DNA of 64,000 bases from Treponema sp. J25 (GTDB lineage: Bacteria > Spirochaetota > Spirochaetia > Treponematales > Breznakiellaceae): assembly GCF_004343725.1 (NCBI RefSeq), contig NZ_PTQW01000022.1:1-64000 (forward strand), read 5' to 3'. This document shows positions 47,867 to 57,776 of the stretch, one piece after another (the first letter of the stretch is position 1; each line of letters starts with the position of its first letter). Under the pieces are notes generated by a model. It was not told the DNA's origin and did no database searches. It saw nothing but the letters and a program-made list of their open reading frames with translations. Made by a program: the position numbers and the translations under genes.

Positions 47867-48988
47867 ATGAAAAAGAGAGTATTAGTGTTGAGTGGAGTAC
47901 TGCTCGCCCTTTCCCTTGTCCTGGTAGGGTGTCAGGGTGGTGGTGGCGGTTCTATTAAGATTGGTGTTGCTGGCGCCCACAGTGGGGATCTTGCCTCATA
48001 TGGTTTGCCGTCGGTGAATGCGGCGAAGCTGGTGGTAAAAGAAATTAACGAAAAGGGCGGGATCAATGGCCGGAAGGTAGAGCTTGTGGTGGAAGATGAT
48101 CAATGTAAGCCAGAACTGGCTACTACCGCCGCCTCAAAATTGGTAAGCAATAAGGTGGTAGCTGTTATTGGGCATATCTGTTCTGGAGCCACTAAGTCGG
48201 CCCTCGGAATCTATAAGGATTCGAAGGTAATTACCATTTCTCCCTCTGCGACAAACCCTCCTCTTACCCAGAGTGGGGAGTATCCCAACTTCTTCCGTAC
48301 CATTGCTCCGGATGATGCCCAGGCCCGGCTTGCGGTTACCTTTATTGCGGAGAAACTGGGCCTTAAAAAATTGGCGGTGCTCCATGATAAGGGAGACTAT
48401 GGCAAAGGCTTTGCAGAGTTGGTAAAGCAATTTGCAGAAGAACGGGGAATCGAAGTGGCCCTCTTTGAGGGAGTTAACCCCGGTGCCCCTGATTACTCTG
48501 CGGTGGTCAATAAGATTGGTAATGCCAAAGTGGATGGCGTTGTGTGGGGTGGCTATCATCCTGAGGCGTCCAAGCTGGTTCAGCAGATGCGAGAAAAGGG
48601 AATCAATGTCCCGTTTATCTCTGATGACGGGGTAAAGGATAACACCTTTATCGAGGTAGCGGGGAAATATGCGGAGGGGGTCTATGCTACTGGCCCAACC
48701 GATACGACCCAGAATCCCCTTGCTATCAAGGCTATCGAAGATCATAAAAAAGAATTTGGTAGTGAACCCGGAGCTTTCTTCTTGAATGCCTATGCTGCTA
48801 CCCAGGCTCTTTTGAATGCTATAGCCAAGGCTGGTACCACCGATTATGACAAGGTAGTGGCTGCTTTGCGTTCTGAATATGTAGAGACACCCCTCGGGAA
48901 CATCAGCTTTGATGAGAAGGGCGATGTCATTGGCTATGGGTTCTCTGTCTTCCAGGTTCAAAATGGTAAATATGTGGAATTAAAGTAG
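47867..48988 (+). CDS. livK: Branched-chain amino acid ABC transporter, substrate-binding lipoprotein
   Basis: 373 residues. Lipoprotein signal MKKRVLVLSGVLLALSLVLVGC (anchor Cys22), then the LivJ/LivK-type two-lobe fold: IKIGVAGAHSGDLASYGLPS, VVEDDQCKPELATTAASKLV, FRTIAPDDAQARLAVTFIAE, GVYATGPTD. Predicted to bind Leu/Ile/Val outside the inner membrane; exact ligand not certain. CAGGAGGAAC before the ATG. The upstream 150 bp are AT-rich with no convincing promoter hexamers. A terminator follows before livH. Confidence 0.94.
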   Translation: MKKRVLVLSGVLLALSLVLVGCQGGGGGSIKIGVAGAHSGDLASYGLPSVNAAKLVVKEINEKGGINGRKVELVVEDDQCKPELATTAASKLVSNKVVAVIGHICSGATKSALGIYKDSKVITISPSATNPPLTQSGEYPNFFRTIAPDDAQARLAVTFIAEKLGLKKLAVLHDKGDYGKGFAELVKQFAEERGIEVALFEGVNPGAPDYSAVVNKIGNAKVDGVVWGGYHPEASKLVQQMREKGINVPFISDDGVKDNTFIEVAGKYAEGVYATGPTDTTQNPLAIKAIEDHKKEFGSEPGAFFLNAYAATQALLNAIAKAGTTDYDKVVAALRSEYVETPLGNISFDEKGDVIGYGFSVFQVQNGKYVELK

Positions 48989-49011
48989 CTAAAGAGATAT
49001 AATGTATTCAG

Positions 49012-49050
49012 GCCGTTCCGGGGAATATAGCGGAACGGCTCATTTTTTTT
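49012..49050 (+). terminator. Terminator between livK and livH
   Basis: GCCGTTCCG (49012-49020) pairs perfectly with CGGAACGGC (49031-49039), followed by CA and eight T residues. Confidence 0.92.
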
Positions 49051-49074
49051 CAGTGTCTCCTGTTGGTATATAAT
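49046..49074 (+). promoter_or_regulatory. Probable promoter of livHMGF
   Basis: A perfect -10, TATAAT at 49069-49074, lies 41 bp before livH. The -35 region overlaps the terminator T run and is weak (TTTTTC). Confidence 0.5.
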
Positions 49075-49114
49075 AGGAGTAAGGGTAGAACGCCCGAACA
49101 TCGAGGACGGAAGG

Positions 49115-50017
49115 ATGGAGTATTTCTTAAAACTCTTGTTAAGTGGTACCACAAAGGGGAGTATTTACGCGTTGATTGCCCTGGGGTACACCATGGTATA
49201 TGGGGTTATTCAACTCATTAACTTTGCCCACGGCGAAATTTATATGATTGGCGGTTTTACAGCCCTTATTTTTGGAGGCTTTTTATATAGTATGGGATTG
49301 CCAGCGCCGGTGGTGTTACTTATTTCAGTGATTCTTGCTATTGTGTACGCAGCATCCTTCGGGTTTACGATTGAGAGAATCGCCTATCGTCCTTTACGGA
49401 ATAAACCTCGTTTGTCTGCGCTTATCAGTGCTATAGGGATTTCTATCGTATTACAAAATTTTGTGCTTTTGGCTCAAACAGAAAAGTACCTTGCCTATCC
49501 TTCATACTTACCGGATCTTCCGTTCTTACAGCCGGTAAAACAATACATAAATGCAACGCAGTTTATTATTTTGATAGTGACAGCCCTCATCATGGTTTTT
49601 TTGACCATGTTGATAAAATATACGCGGATTGGAAAAGCCATGCGAGCCACCGCTCAGGATAAGGATATGGCGCAGCTCGTGGGCGTGAATATTAACCAGG
49701 TCATATCTATTACGTTTATTATTGGATCAAGCCTCGCTGCCATCGGTGGAGTACTGATTTGTTCCTATATGGGACAGATTAACTATTACATTGGGTTTAT
49801 TGCGGGTATTAAGGCGTTTGTGGCTGCCGTTCTTGGCGGTATTGGCAGTATCCCGGGGGCGGTGCTCGGCAGTTTTGTCCTTGGATGGACGGAGAGCTTT
49901 GGAACCGGCTACCTTTCCAGTGATTACGAAGATGCCTTTGCCCTGCTTATTCTCGTTCTTATCCTTACGGTTAAACCGGAAGGCTTATTGGGTAAAAATC
50001 AAAAGCAGAAGGTATAG
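49115..50017 (+). CDS. livH: Branched-chain amino acid ABC transporter permease LivH
   Basis: 300 residues, about eight membrane helices. Family motifs: GSIYALIALGYTMVYGVIQL and INFAHGEIYMIG near the N-terminus, KAMRATAQDKDMAQLVGVN (the EAA-like loop) and KAFVAAVLGGIGSIPGAVLG. GACGGAAGG precedes the ATG. Confidence 0.95.
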   Translation: MEYFLKLLLSGTTKGSIYALIALGYTMVYGVIQLINFAHGEIYMIGGFTALIFGGFLYSMGLPAPVVLLISVILAIVYAASFGFTIERIAYRPLRNKPRLSALISAIGISIVLQNFVLLAQTEKYLAYPSYLPDLPFLQPVKQYINATQFIILIVTALIMVFLTMLIKYTRIGKAMRATAQDKDMAQLVGVNINQVISITFIIGSSLAAIGGVLICSYMGQINYYIGFIAGIKAFVAAVLGGIGSIPGAVLGSFVLGWTESFGTGYLSSDYEDAFALLILVLILTVKPEGLLGKNQKQKV

Positions 50018-50019
50018 GT

Positions 50020-51309
50020 ATGAAACAGAACGGGATACTAAAAGATATAGCCCAGGCCTTATTGCAAGGGGTGTGGTTTGTATTTCTCCTTTTCCCCTTG
50101 CTTGTAATGAAGGTTTCGGTAGTAGGTGGTGTGGCCTCGGTAACCTTCCGCTGGACCAATATCCCTTTGGTGTTTGTGGCTGCCGTTGGGGGTTCTCTCC
50201 TGTGGCGGTGGGCGCTCCGCTGGAATGAACAGAAAGGTGCCAGGGATCCGGAGAATTCCCTGGGGGTTCGTATCCAGAATGGAGTTTCCGCCTTTCTTAA
50301 ACAAAATCGCCTTGCCCGGGTGGTGCTTCCCCTTCTCTTAATAGGGGCCCTTCTGGCATATCCCCTCGTTTCGGGGATGTACCACACCAATGTAATGATT
50401 TCTGCCCTTATTTATGTGATACTTGCCCTGGGGCTTAACATTGTAGTCGGTTTGGGAGGGCTCCTTAATTTAGGGTATGCCGCCTTTTTCGCAGTCGGTG
50501 CCTATACCTATGGTCTTCTCTGGAAACATACGGGACCCTGGCTTGCCCAGGTGGGAATAGATCCCTCCTGGCTGTTCTGGATTTCCCTTCCCTTCGCTGG
50601 CCTTGTGGCCTTACTTTTTGGGGTTCTCTTGAGTTTACCCGTATTGCGCCTGCGGGGAGATTACCTTGCTATCATCACCTTGGCCTTTGGGGAAATTTTT
50701 CGGATGGTCCTTCAGAACTCGGGAGATATCACCGGTGGTGCCACAGGGATCAGCCTTATTCCCCGGCCGTGGTTTTTTGGAGTAAAGCTAACACCCCATA
50801 TGGCGGCGATCTATATTTACTATATCACCCTGTCTCTTGTGGTTTTTACTATTTTTGTGGTTCGCCGAATCGAAAATTCCCGGGTCGGGCGGGCCCTGGA
50901 GGCGATGCGGGAAGATGAAATCGCCTGTGAAGCCATGGGGATAGATCTGGTAAAGAACAAGCTGATTACCTTTGCGTTGGGGGCTTTCTGGGCAGGCGTG
51001 GCAGGGGTGCTTCTTGCTGCTCAGACGACCTATATCAATCCTGATAGTTTTACCCTCTGGGAATCGATTATGGTGCTCATGGCGGTGGTTATCGGAGGAA
51101 CAGGTTCGATTCCGGGGGTTATCGCGGGAACGTTGGTTCTTAAGCTGCTGCCAGAGTATTTCCGGGCCCTGGCCCAGTATCGGATGCTTCTGTATGGAGT
51201 GGCCATGATCATAGTAATACTCTTTAAGAGTGATGGGCTTATTCCCCGGCGGCGTACCGAATATCGACTTGAGCAAGAGGGGTCGACATCTCCAGAGGGA
51301 CACCTATGA
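50020..51309 (+). CDS. livM: Branched-chain amino acid ABC transporter permease LivM
   Basis: 429 residues. The N-terminal ~110 residues add extra membrane segments and a charged loop to the usual core, as in the longer LivM forms. Core motifs: ALGLNIVVGLGGLLNLGYAA, RGDYLAIITLAFGEIFRMVL, ALEAMREDEIACEAMGIDL. Starts 2 bp after livH; overlaps livG by 4 bp. Confidence 0.95.
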   Translation: MKQNGILKDIAQALLQGVWFVFLLFPLLVMKVSVVGGVASVTFRWTNIPLVFVAAVGGSLLWRWALRWNEQKGARDPENSLGVRIQNGVSAFLKQNRLARVVLPLLLIGALLAYPLVSGMYHTNVMISALIYVILALGLNIVVGLGGLLNLGYAAFFAVGAYTYGLLWKHTGPWLAQVGIDPSWLFWISLPFAGLVALLFGVLLSLPVLRLRGDYLAIITLAFGEIFRMVLQNSGDITGGATGISLIPRPWFFGVKLTPHMAAIYIYYITLSLVVFTIFVVRRIENSRVGRALEAMREDEIACEAMGIDLVKNKLITFALGAFWAGVAGVLLAAQTTYINPDSFTLWESIMVLMAVVIGGTGSIPGVIAGTLVLKLLPEYFRALAQYRMLLYGVAMIIVILFKSDGLIPRRRTEYRLEQEGSTSPEGHL

Positions 51310-52100
51310 TACCAATGAAAGAAGACACCATCTTACAAATCGAAGGTCTTTCCATGGTTTTTGGAGGACTTCGAGCAATTGATAATGTGGATTTGTATAT
51401 TAAGCGAGGTGAGATCTGCGCCCTTATAGGTCCGAATGGGGCTGGTAAGACCACAATTTTCAATTGTATTACGGGGGTCTATAAACCTACGGAAGGCACG
51501 ATAGCTATCCGGAATCGAGATGGCACTCCAGAATACATCCATGGCTTAAAACCCCATGTAATTAATAAAAAGGGCCTTGCTCGGACCTTCCAGAACATCC
51601 GTCTTTTTTCCAACATGACCGTTTTGGAAAACGTTATGATTGGACGGCACAACTCCCTTACGGCGGGAGTGTTTCGTTCTATTTTTCGAGATGCGGCTAC
51701 TCGACAAGAGGAAGAGCGGGTTATCGAAGAAAGCTATCAAATCCTAAGAAAGCTGAACCTTCATGAATTCGTGAATGAACGGGCATGCAATCTTCCCTAT
51801 GGAGCACAGCGACGGCTGGAAATCGCCCGGGCGTTGGCGACCGATCCCTTCTTGTTGCTTCTGGATGAACCGGTGGCCGGTATGAACCCGCAGGAAACAA
51901 AGGAACTGGAGGAAACAATCCACCTTATCCGGGAAGAGGGACATCTTACGATTCTGCTCATTGAACATGACATGAGTCTTGTGATGAATGTATCAGAGCG
52001 CATATATGTGCTTGATTATGGACGGCTCATCGCCGAGGGAAGTCCTGGGGAGATAAAGTCCAATCCAGAAGTGATAAAGGCCTATCTGGGAGAAGCGTAG
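51306..52100 (+). CDS. livG: Branched-chain amino acid ABC transporter ATPase LivG
   Basis: 264 residues. Walker A GPNGAGKTT, signature-like LPYGAQRRLEIARAL (a degenerate LSGGQ, normal for LivG), Walker B FLLLLDEPVAGMNP and the switch His in LIEHDMSL. An in-frame ATG at 51315 is a possible later start. Confidence 0.95.
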   Translation: MIPMKEDTILQIEGLSMVFGGLRAIDNVDLYIKRGEICALIGPNGAGKTTIFNCITGVYKPTEGTIAIRNRDGTPEYIHGLKPHVINKKGLARTFQNIRLFSNMTVLENVMIGRHNSLTAGVFRSIFRDAATRQEEERVIEESYQILRKLNLHEFVNERACNLPYGAQRRLEIARALATDPFLLLLDEPVAGMNPQETKELEETIHLIREEGHLTILLIEHDMSLVMNVSERIYVLDYGRLIAEGSPGEIKSNPEVIKAYLGEA

Positions 52101-52101
52101 T

Positions 52102-52815
52102 ATGGCAGTAATGGAGTTACGGGGCGTTCACACCTATTATGGCAATATTCATGCCCTGCGGGATATTTCGATTTCCGTAGAGGAAGGGGAAATCGTTACC
52201 CTCATTGGGGCCAATGGGGCAGGAAAAACAACCACCCTGATGAGTATCTGTGGTATTGTACCAGTGAGGGAAGGGGAGATTTATCTGGATGGGGTAAATA
52301 TTACCCATCTTCCTCCCCACAAAATTGTGGAAATGGGGGTTTCCCAGGTACCAGAGGGACGCCGGATTTTCCCCCAGCTGACGGTGGCGGAAAACCTTGA
52401 AATGGGGGCTTACCTGCGAAAAGACAAGGACGCCATAAAGAGTGACATGGATCGGGTGTTTGATCTTTTCCCCCGCCTTGCGGAACGAAAAAACCAACTG
52501 GGAGGGACCTTGAGTGGGGGGGAACAACAGATGCTAGCCATTTCACGGGCTCTTATGGCCCGCCCTCGCATCCTTTTGATGGATGAGCCCTCCCTGGGGC
52601 TTGCACCCCTCATTGTTCAACATATTTTTGAGATTATCAAAAATATCAATGAGGAAAATCGAACCACCATTTTTCTGGTAGAACAGAATGCCCATATGGC
52701 CTTAAAAATCGCCCATAAAGGGTATGTTTTGCAGAATGGGGTCATAAAACTGAGTGATACGGCTGAACGATTATTGGCCAATGAAGAGGTGCAACGGGCC
52801 TATTTAGGGTTATAA
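52102..52815 (+). CDS. livF: Branched-chain amino acid ABC transporter ATPase LivF
   Basis: 237 residues. Walker A GANGAGKTT, signature LSGGEQQMLAISRALM, Walker B RILLMDEPSLGLAP, switch region VEQNAH (His replaced by Asn-Ala-His order usual in LivF). One base after livG. Confidence 0.95.
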   Translation: MAVMELRGVHTYYGNIHALRDISISVEEGEIVTLIGANGAGKTTTLMSICGIVPVREGEIYLDGVNITHLPPHKIVEMGVSQVPEGRRIFPQLTVAENLEMGAYLRKDKDAIKSDMDRVFDLFPRLAERKNQLGGTLSGGEQQMLAISRALMARPRILLMDEPSLGLAPLIVQHIFEIIKNINEENRTTIFLVEQNAHMALKIAHKGYVLQNGVIKLSDTAERLLANEEVQRAYLGL

Positions 52816-52835
52816 TAGAAGGTGGAGGTGTCGCT

Positions 52836-53480
52836 ATGAACGTAGGACAACGAATGACAAGGAATCCCATAACCATCACGCCGGATATGTCGGTACCTGA
52901 TGCGCAGGCCCTTATGAGAAAAGAAAAGATCCGGCGTCTCCCGGTGCTGGATAAGAATGGCAAACTGGTCGGTATTGTGACTGCCCGGGATCTGATTCAT
53001 GCGTCCCCTTCGCCTGCGACAAGCCTGGACATGTATGAACTGCATTATCTGCTTTCGAAATTAAAGGTTGAAAAAGTGATGAGCCATCCGGTTATTACGG
53101 TCACCGAGGATCTCCCTATCGAAGAAGCGGCCCGTATCATGGCGGATAATAATATCTCTGGTCTTCCGGTAATGCGCGGTGAAGTGTTAGTAGGAATTAT
53201 TACCGAATCGGACCTCTTTAAGTTATTTATTGAGCTTTTTGGGGCCCGGCATCAGGGTATCCGTCTTACCGTATTGCTTCCTGAAAAACGGGGAGAACTG
53301 GCGGAGGTATCGAGCGCCATAGCTAAAAACGGGGGAAACATCATTTCCTTTGCCACCTTTGAAGGGGAGGACCCCACCAATTCCTACTGTACGATTAAGG
53401 TGAATGGGATTGATCGGGAAACGCTCCTTGATGTGATAACACCCCTGGTTACTCGTATTGTGGATATCCGGGAAAGCTAG
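52836..53480 (+). CDS. CBS-pair and ACT domain protein (AcuB-like)
   Basis: 214 residues: CBS domain 1 (~5-60, RMTRNPITITPDMSVPDAQA), CBS domain 2 (~78-130, VMSHPVITVTEDLPIEEAAR), then an ACT domain (~142-212, IRLTVLLPEKRGELAEVSSA). CBS pairs bind adenosyl ligands and ACT domains often bind amino acids. It begins 20 bp after livF on the same strand, with GGTGGAGGTG as its site, so it may sense amino acids or energy state for this transporter. That link is inference. Confidence 0.88.
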   Translation: MNVGQRMTRNPITITPDMSVPDAQALMRKEKIRRLPVLDKNGKLVGIVTARDLIHASPSPATSLDMYELHYLLSKLKVEKVMSHPVITVTEDLPIEEAARIMADNNISGLPVMRGEVLVGIITESDLFKLFIELFGARHQGIRLTVLLPEKRGELAEVSSAIAKNGGNIISFATFEGEDPTNSYCTIKVNGIDRETLLDVITPLVTRIVDIRES

Positions 53481-53497
53481 CAAATCCTTTACCCAGG

Positions 53498-55534
53498 TTA
53501 TGAAATTGCCTGGATCGAAAGGACTTGAGGGATACTGCGGAGGTTTTTCATTACCTGTTTCAGGTCGTTGCGATGTTCCAGTTTCATGGTAAAGTAGCCT
53601 GTTAAACGGTCGGCACTTATTTCCTCAAGGCGGCCTTCCAGCAGATGCCCCTGTTGTTTTCGTATTGCCCCTTCTATGGCGGAAAAGAGGTCCGCCGTTT
53701 TGCGGGCTTCGATCTTAAAATGTTTAACCAGGGTGCTTTCGGCATTTTCCCACTCTACCTCCACCCGCCGTTTTTCAAAGTCCGGGATGGAAGCAATGTT
53801 CCGACAGCTTTTCTTGTGGATAATGATTCCCCGCCCGCGGGAAACGTACCCTACGATAGGATCGCCGGTTATGGGCCGGCAGCATTGGGCAAAGCGGATC
53901 ATCATGTTTTTTTCATCTTCCACACGGACCTGCAGGATGCTGCTTTGCCCTGGCGGTAGGGAAGGCTGAACGGTTTGCACAGAAGGTTCTGGTTTAGGGG
54001 CGACGGGCGCTTGCTGACTCACCGCCGCAGTAGTGCCAGCGGATGCAGAGGGTATTGTGGCGGGCCTTTTCTTAGCCACAATGTTTTTATCGATGATAAG
54101 GGTTTCATCGTGCTGTTGAAGCCATGAGCGGATTTTACTCCTGGCCCGGGCGGTTTTTACGGCCCGAAGCCAGTTAAGGTGGGGATGGGCCTGAGGGGAG
54201 GTTAGAATCTCTACCACCTGGGTGTTTTTTAATTCCGCTGTAAGGGGAATGATAGCCCCGTCAGCTTTTGCTCCATAGCAATGGTCCCCAATATCGGTAT
54301 GGATGTGATAGGCAAAATCAATGGGCGTAGACCCTGCCGGTAGTTCTATCACCTTGCCTTTGGGGGTAAACACAAAGATGGAATCTTTTAGAAGTTCCCG
54401 CTTGATATCATCCAGGAAGGTCGTCATATCTAGATCCTTCCAGGCCTTAAGCCGATTCACGATGGAAAGATCCTCGGGACGAACGATTTCCTTGGTGGTC
54501 CCCTTTTTATAAAGCCAGTGGCTCGCAATTCCATACTCGGCCACCTGATGCATGTCCCAGGTGCGGATCTGGATTTCCAGCAGTTTACCGTCGTAACTCA
54601 TCACGGTGGTATGGAGACTCTGATAGCCGTTTGATTTGGGCATGGCGATATAGTCTTTAAAACGCCCTTCGATGGGTTTCCACAGCCGGTGTACGGTTCC
54701 CAGCAGGGTGTAGCAATCTTCGACGGTGTTGCAAAGAATACGGATCCCAAATAGATCATACAATTCGTCGGGATTCTTATTCCGTTTGCGCATTTTCTGG
54801 TAGATTGAGTAAAAATGTTTCGCCCTGGCATTCACGGTGACGGGAATGCCGAGATTTTTGGTTTCCTTGTAGAGGGCTTCCTGGACCTTTTCTAGAAATT
54901 CGGTACGGGCGCTCTTTTTTAAGGCTACGATGTTTTTGATTTGATCATATACGTCCCGGTTAAGATGTTTCAGGGAAAGGTCTTCTAATTCATCCTTAAG
55001 CCAGGAAATACCGAGGCGATCCGCAAGGGGCGCGTAAATGTCCAGACATTCCTGGGCATTCAGCTTTCTTCGTTCCTCAGGGAGATGATCCAGGGTGCGC
55101 ATGTTGTGAAGCTTGTCGGCCAGTTTTATAAGGATCACCCGAATATCCTGGACCATGGCGAAAAGCATCTTTCGAATGTTTTCGGCTTCCTGAATCGTTT
55201 TGTTGTTGGCCTGGATGTCGGCAATTTTGGTGACCCCCTCTACCAGTTTAAGGACCGTTTTCCCGAACTTCTCTTCGATTTCTGCAGGGGTAGCGCTGGT
55301 GTCTTCCAGGGTATCGTGTAAAAGGGCCGCAATAATGGTGTCAGCGTCCAGGCGGAGATCCAGCAGGATAAGCGCCACTTCAAGGGGGTGAATAAAATAG
55401 GGATCCCCGCTGGCCCGTTTCTGTTCCCCATGGAGCGATTCTGACCATGCGAGGGCTTCCCGAAGGCGTTGTTGCTCTTCTTGGGTGTATGCTTCGGTTA
55501 TCTTTTGTAAAAAAAGCGTAACGAGCTCATCCAT
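53498..55534 (-). CDS. relA: Bifunctional (p)ppGpp synthetase/hydrolase (Rel/SpoT)
   Basis: 678 residues. HD hydrolase domain with the metal motif LLHDTLEDT (~70-78), synthetase domain (~235-345; KSNGYQSLHTTVMSYDG, LEIQIRTWDMH), TGS domain (~385-445; DSIFVFTPKGKVIELPAGST), a conserved C-terminal region (RFAQCCRPITGDPIVGYVSR) and an ACT domain at the end. Both active sites look intact, so one enzyme may make and degrade the alarmone. Last gene of the minus-strand prfA-prmC unit, after a 129-bp gap; ends 17 bp from the CBS-ACT gene. Confidence 0.95.
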   Translation of the reverse strand: MDELVTLFLQKITEAYTQEEQQRLREALAWSESLHGEQKRASGDPYFIHPLEVALILLDLRLDADTIIAALLHDTLEDTSATPAEIEEKFGKTVLKLVEGVTKIADIQANNKTIQEAENIRKMLFAMVQDIRVILIKLADKLHNMRTLDHLPEERRKLNAQECLDIYAPLADRLGISWLKDELEDLSLKHLNRDVYDQIKNIVALKKSARTEFLEKVQEALYKETKNLGIPVTVNARAKHFYSIYQKMRKRNKNPDELYDLFGIRILCNTVEDCYTLLGTVHRLWKPIEGRFKDYIAMPKSNGYQSLHTTVMSYDGKLLEIQIRTWDMHQVAEYGIASHWLYKKGTTKEIVRPEDLSIVNRLKAWKDLDMTTFLDDIKRELLKDSIFVFTPKGKVIELPAGSTPIDFAYHIHTDIGDHCYGAKADGAIIPLTAELKNTQVVEILTSPQAHPHLNWLRAVKTARARSKIRSWLQQHDETLIIDKNIVAKKRPATIPSASAGTTAAVSQQAPVAPKPEPSVQTVQPSLPPGQSSILQVRVEDEKNMMIRFAQCCRPITGDPIVGYVSRGRGIIIHKKSCRNIASIPDFEKRRVEVEWENAESTLVKHFKIEARKTADLFSAIEGAIRKQQGHLLEGRLEEISADRLTGYFTMKLEHRNDLKQVMKNLRSIPQVLSIQAIS

Positions 55535-55663
55535 TCTGTTTTCTGTTCCACCTTCTCCTGGAGTCGAGGGATTAAAAATCCCTTCGTCCTCGGGGATTTC
55601 AGGGTCTCTTTCCCTTCTATCATCTTAAAAATTTACAAAAAACCTTAGGTATTTGACCAGCCG

Positions 55664-56527
55664 CTAGGGCTTAATTCCCCGACTTACCCGGGGTAGCCCC
55701 GCCAGGTCGCTATAGGTATCTATCCCTATAAAGCCCGCTTTGTGCAAGAGGGTCCGTATGGATTCGACTTGACTGCTGTCGGATTCAAGAAAAAGGGCTC
55801 CCCCTGGTTCAAGGTACGAGGGCGCCATGGCGATGATACGTCGAATAAGATCCAGCCCATCGTCCCCCCCATCTAAGGCGCCAAGCGGTTCCTGTTGGAC
55901 CTCTCTGGAAAGATGAGAAATCAGCGACCGGGGCACGTAGGGCGGGTTGGTGACAATACAATGAAAGGTCCCCCGGATGTTCTCGAAAAGATCGCCCCGA
56001 CAAAAGTGGATGGCCCCGGGTCCTACAAGGCGCTCGGCGTTTTTCTGGGCAATCGCCAGGGCCCTCTCTGAAATATCGCTGGCCCATACCTCAAGGGAGG
56101 GAAGTAGCCTTTTTATGGCCACCGCGATACAACCAGATCCTGTGCAGAGATCGAGGGCTCGAAGGGAAGCTCCGGTTGTGACGGGCCTTTTAGAGAATTC
56201 TCTCAGCCAGGCCAGGGCCTGTTCAACAAGACCCTCTGTTTCGGGCCGGGGTACAAGCACATCGGGGGTCACAATAAAATCAAGGCCCATAAATTCCCGG
56301 TGTCCCGTAAGGTATGCCACACACAGACCTTTGCGCCGCTCCTCGAGGAGGGTCCTATAAGCGTTCCATTGGGATGGGGTAAGGGATGCCTCTGGATGGG
56401 CAAGGAGCCAGCTGCGATCAACCCCGAGGACATGGGCAAGAAGAAGCGCCGCATCTAAAGGGGCGCTTTCGATGCCCGCTTCCTGTAAATGTGTGCTACC
56501 GTAGCGACGAGCTTCGGCAATGTTCAT
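55664..56527 (-). CDS. prmC: Peptide chain release factor N5-glutamine methyltransferase
   Basis: 287 residues. N-terminal helical domain, SAM-binding motif [20 protein letters not shown] and the substrate-binding catalytic tetrapeptide NPPY ([12 protein letters not shown]). Methylates the Gln of the GGQ motif in release factors. Its ATG overlaps the prfA stop by 4 bp, the classical coupling of enzyme and substrate. Confidence 0.96.
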   Translation of the reverse strand: MNIAEARRYGSTHLQEAGIESAPLDAALLLAHVLGVDRSWLLAHPEASLTPSQWNAYRTLLEERRKGLCVAYLTGHREFMGLDFIVTPDVLVPRPETEGLVEQALAWLREFSKRPVTTGASLRALDLCTGSGCIAVAIKRLLPSLEVWASDISERALAIAQKNAERLVGPGAIHFCRGDLFENIRGTFHCIVTNPPYVPRSLISHLSREVQQEPLGALDGGDDGLDLIRRIIAMAPSYLEPGGALFLESDSSQVESIRTLLHKAGFIGIDTYSDLAGLPRVSRGIKP

Positions 56528-57594
56528 GAAGCGGTGGCTTTAAGGAGTTCTTCCCGGGCAGAGAGTTTTAGGGCGTCGAAGAGTTCCTGCAGGTCCCCCT
56601 GCATGATAAGGTCAAGCTTATACAGGGTGAGGTTGATCCGGTGGTCCGTAAGTCGATTCTGCGGAAAGTTATAGGTCCTGATTCGTTCGGACCGATCCCC
56701 GGTTCCTACCTGGCTTTTGCGGGCCTCCGCCCGTTCTGCCTGGCGTTTGGCTTCTTCCATTTCGAATAAGCGGGCCCGCAGAATGCGCATGGCCTTGGCT
56801 TTGTTCTTGATCTGGCTTTTTTCGTCCTGGCAGTGGACCACGATTCCCGTCGGAAGGTGGGTAATGCGGACCGCCGAATCGGTGGTGTTTACGCACTGGC
56901 CCCCCGGACCACCGGCCCGCATGACATCGATCCGCAGGTCCTCGGGCCGAATTTCTATTTCTGTTTCTTCCGCCTCTGGGAGAACCGCTACCGTCACCGT
57001 AGAGGTATGGATTCGTCCTGAAGCTTCGGTGGCGGGGACCCGTTGTACCCGATGCACCCCCGATTCATACCGCAGGTTCTCGTACACATTTTTCCCCGCA
57101 ATGGAAAAAATAATTTCCTTTAAGCCACCGAGTTCGGTTTCATTGGAACTCATGACTTCGATTTTCCAGCCCTGGTTTTCTGCATACCGGGAGTACATAC
57201 GAAAGAGGTCCGCCGCAAACAGGGCCGCTTCATCTCCACCCGCACCGCCTCGAATCTCCATGATGATGTTTTTTTCGTCCAGGGGATCCCGGGGAATCAA
57301 AAGGAACTTAAGACGGTCCTTCGCATCCTGTAACTGAATCTCCAGTTCCCGCAGTTCTTCTTTTATCAGTTCCTTCATGCCCGGGTCTTTTTCTTCTTTA
57401 AGTAAGGCTTCGGTTTCCTGGATGTTTTTCTCTAATTCTTCGCAGCGCCGGTGGGCTTCCACGATTTCTGAGAGCTGGGCGTGCTCTTTCATGACGTCCC
57501 GGTATTTTTTGGGGTCCTTTGCCAGGTTGGGATCTTGAACCAGCAGGTCCAGCTCTTTAAATCGTTCCTGTATCGATACGAGTCGCTCGTTCAC
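56524..57594 (-). CDS. prfA: Peptide chain release factor 1
   Basis: 356 residues. Codon-recognition PAT motif within [19 protein letters not shown] and catalytic GGQ in [13 protein letters not shown] (stop codons UAA/UAG). GTG start immediately after the stop of the small four-Cys gene, with AAGGAGAAGG as its ribosome-binding site inside that gene. Confidence 0.97.
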   Translation of the reverse strand: MNERLVSIQERFKELDLLVQDPNLAKDPKKYRDVMKEHAQLSEIVEAHRRCEELEKNIQETEALLKEEKDPGMKELIKEELRELEIQLQDAKDRLKFLLIPRDPLDEKNIIMEIRGGAGGDEAALFAADLFRMYSRYAENQGWKIEVMSSNETELGGLKEIIFSIAGKNVYENLRYESGVHRVQRVPATEASGRIHTSTVTVAVLPEAEETEIEIRPEDLRIDVMRAGGPGGQCVNTTDSAVRITHLPTGIVVHCQDEKSQIKNKAKAMRILRARLFEMEEAKRQAERAEARKSQVGTGDRSERIRTYNFPQNRLTDHRINLTLYKLDLIMQGDLQELFDALKLSAREELLKATAS

Positions 57595-57765
57595 TTAGTC
57601 CTTCTCCTTAAAATAGGGACAGGTGTAAATAACCAGTTCCATCTGAATCTCTTCGTGGTTAAAGGGTTTTACGGCATCCATCAGGGCCTTTTGAATACGG
57701 CAATGATTGTGTTGTACACAGATAGGGCAGGCCCCGTTGCCACGGGAATTGAGCTCTATATTCAT
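57595..57765 (-). CDS. Small four-cysteine protein upstream of prfA
   Basis: 56 residues: GACPICVHNNHCRIQKALMD in the first half and VIYTCPYFKEKD at the end. The four Cys (13, 16, 22, 49) could bind a metal. It fits exactly between the TPR/zinc gene (11 bp) and prfA (no gap). The prfA ribosome-binding site is inside its last codons, so translation is linked. No family recognised; codon use and complete fit in the operon argue for a real gene. Confidence 0.75.
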   Translation of the reverse strand: MNIELNSRGNGACPICVQHNHCRIQKALMDAVKPFNHEEIQMELVIYTCPYFKEKD

Positions 57766-57776
57766 ACTTCAGCATA

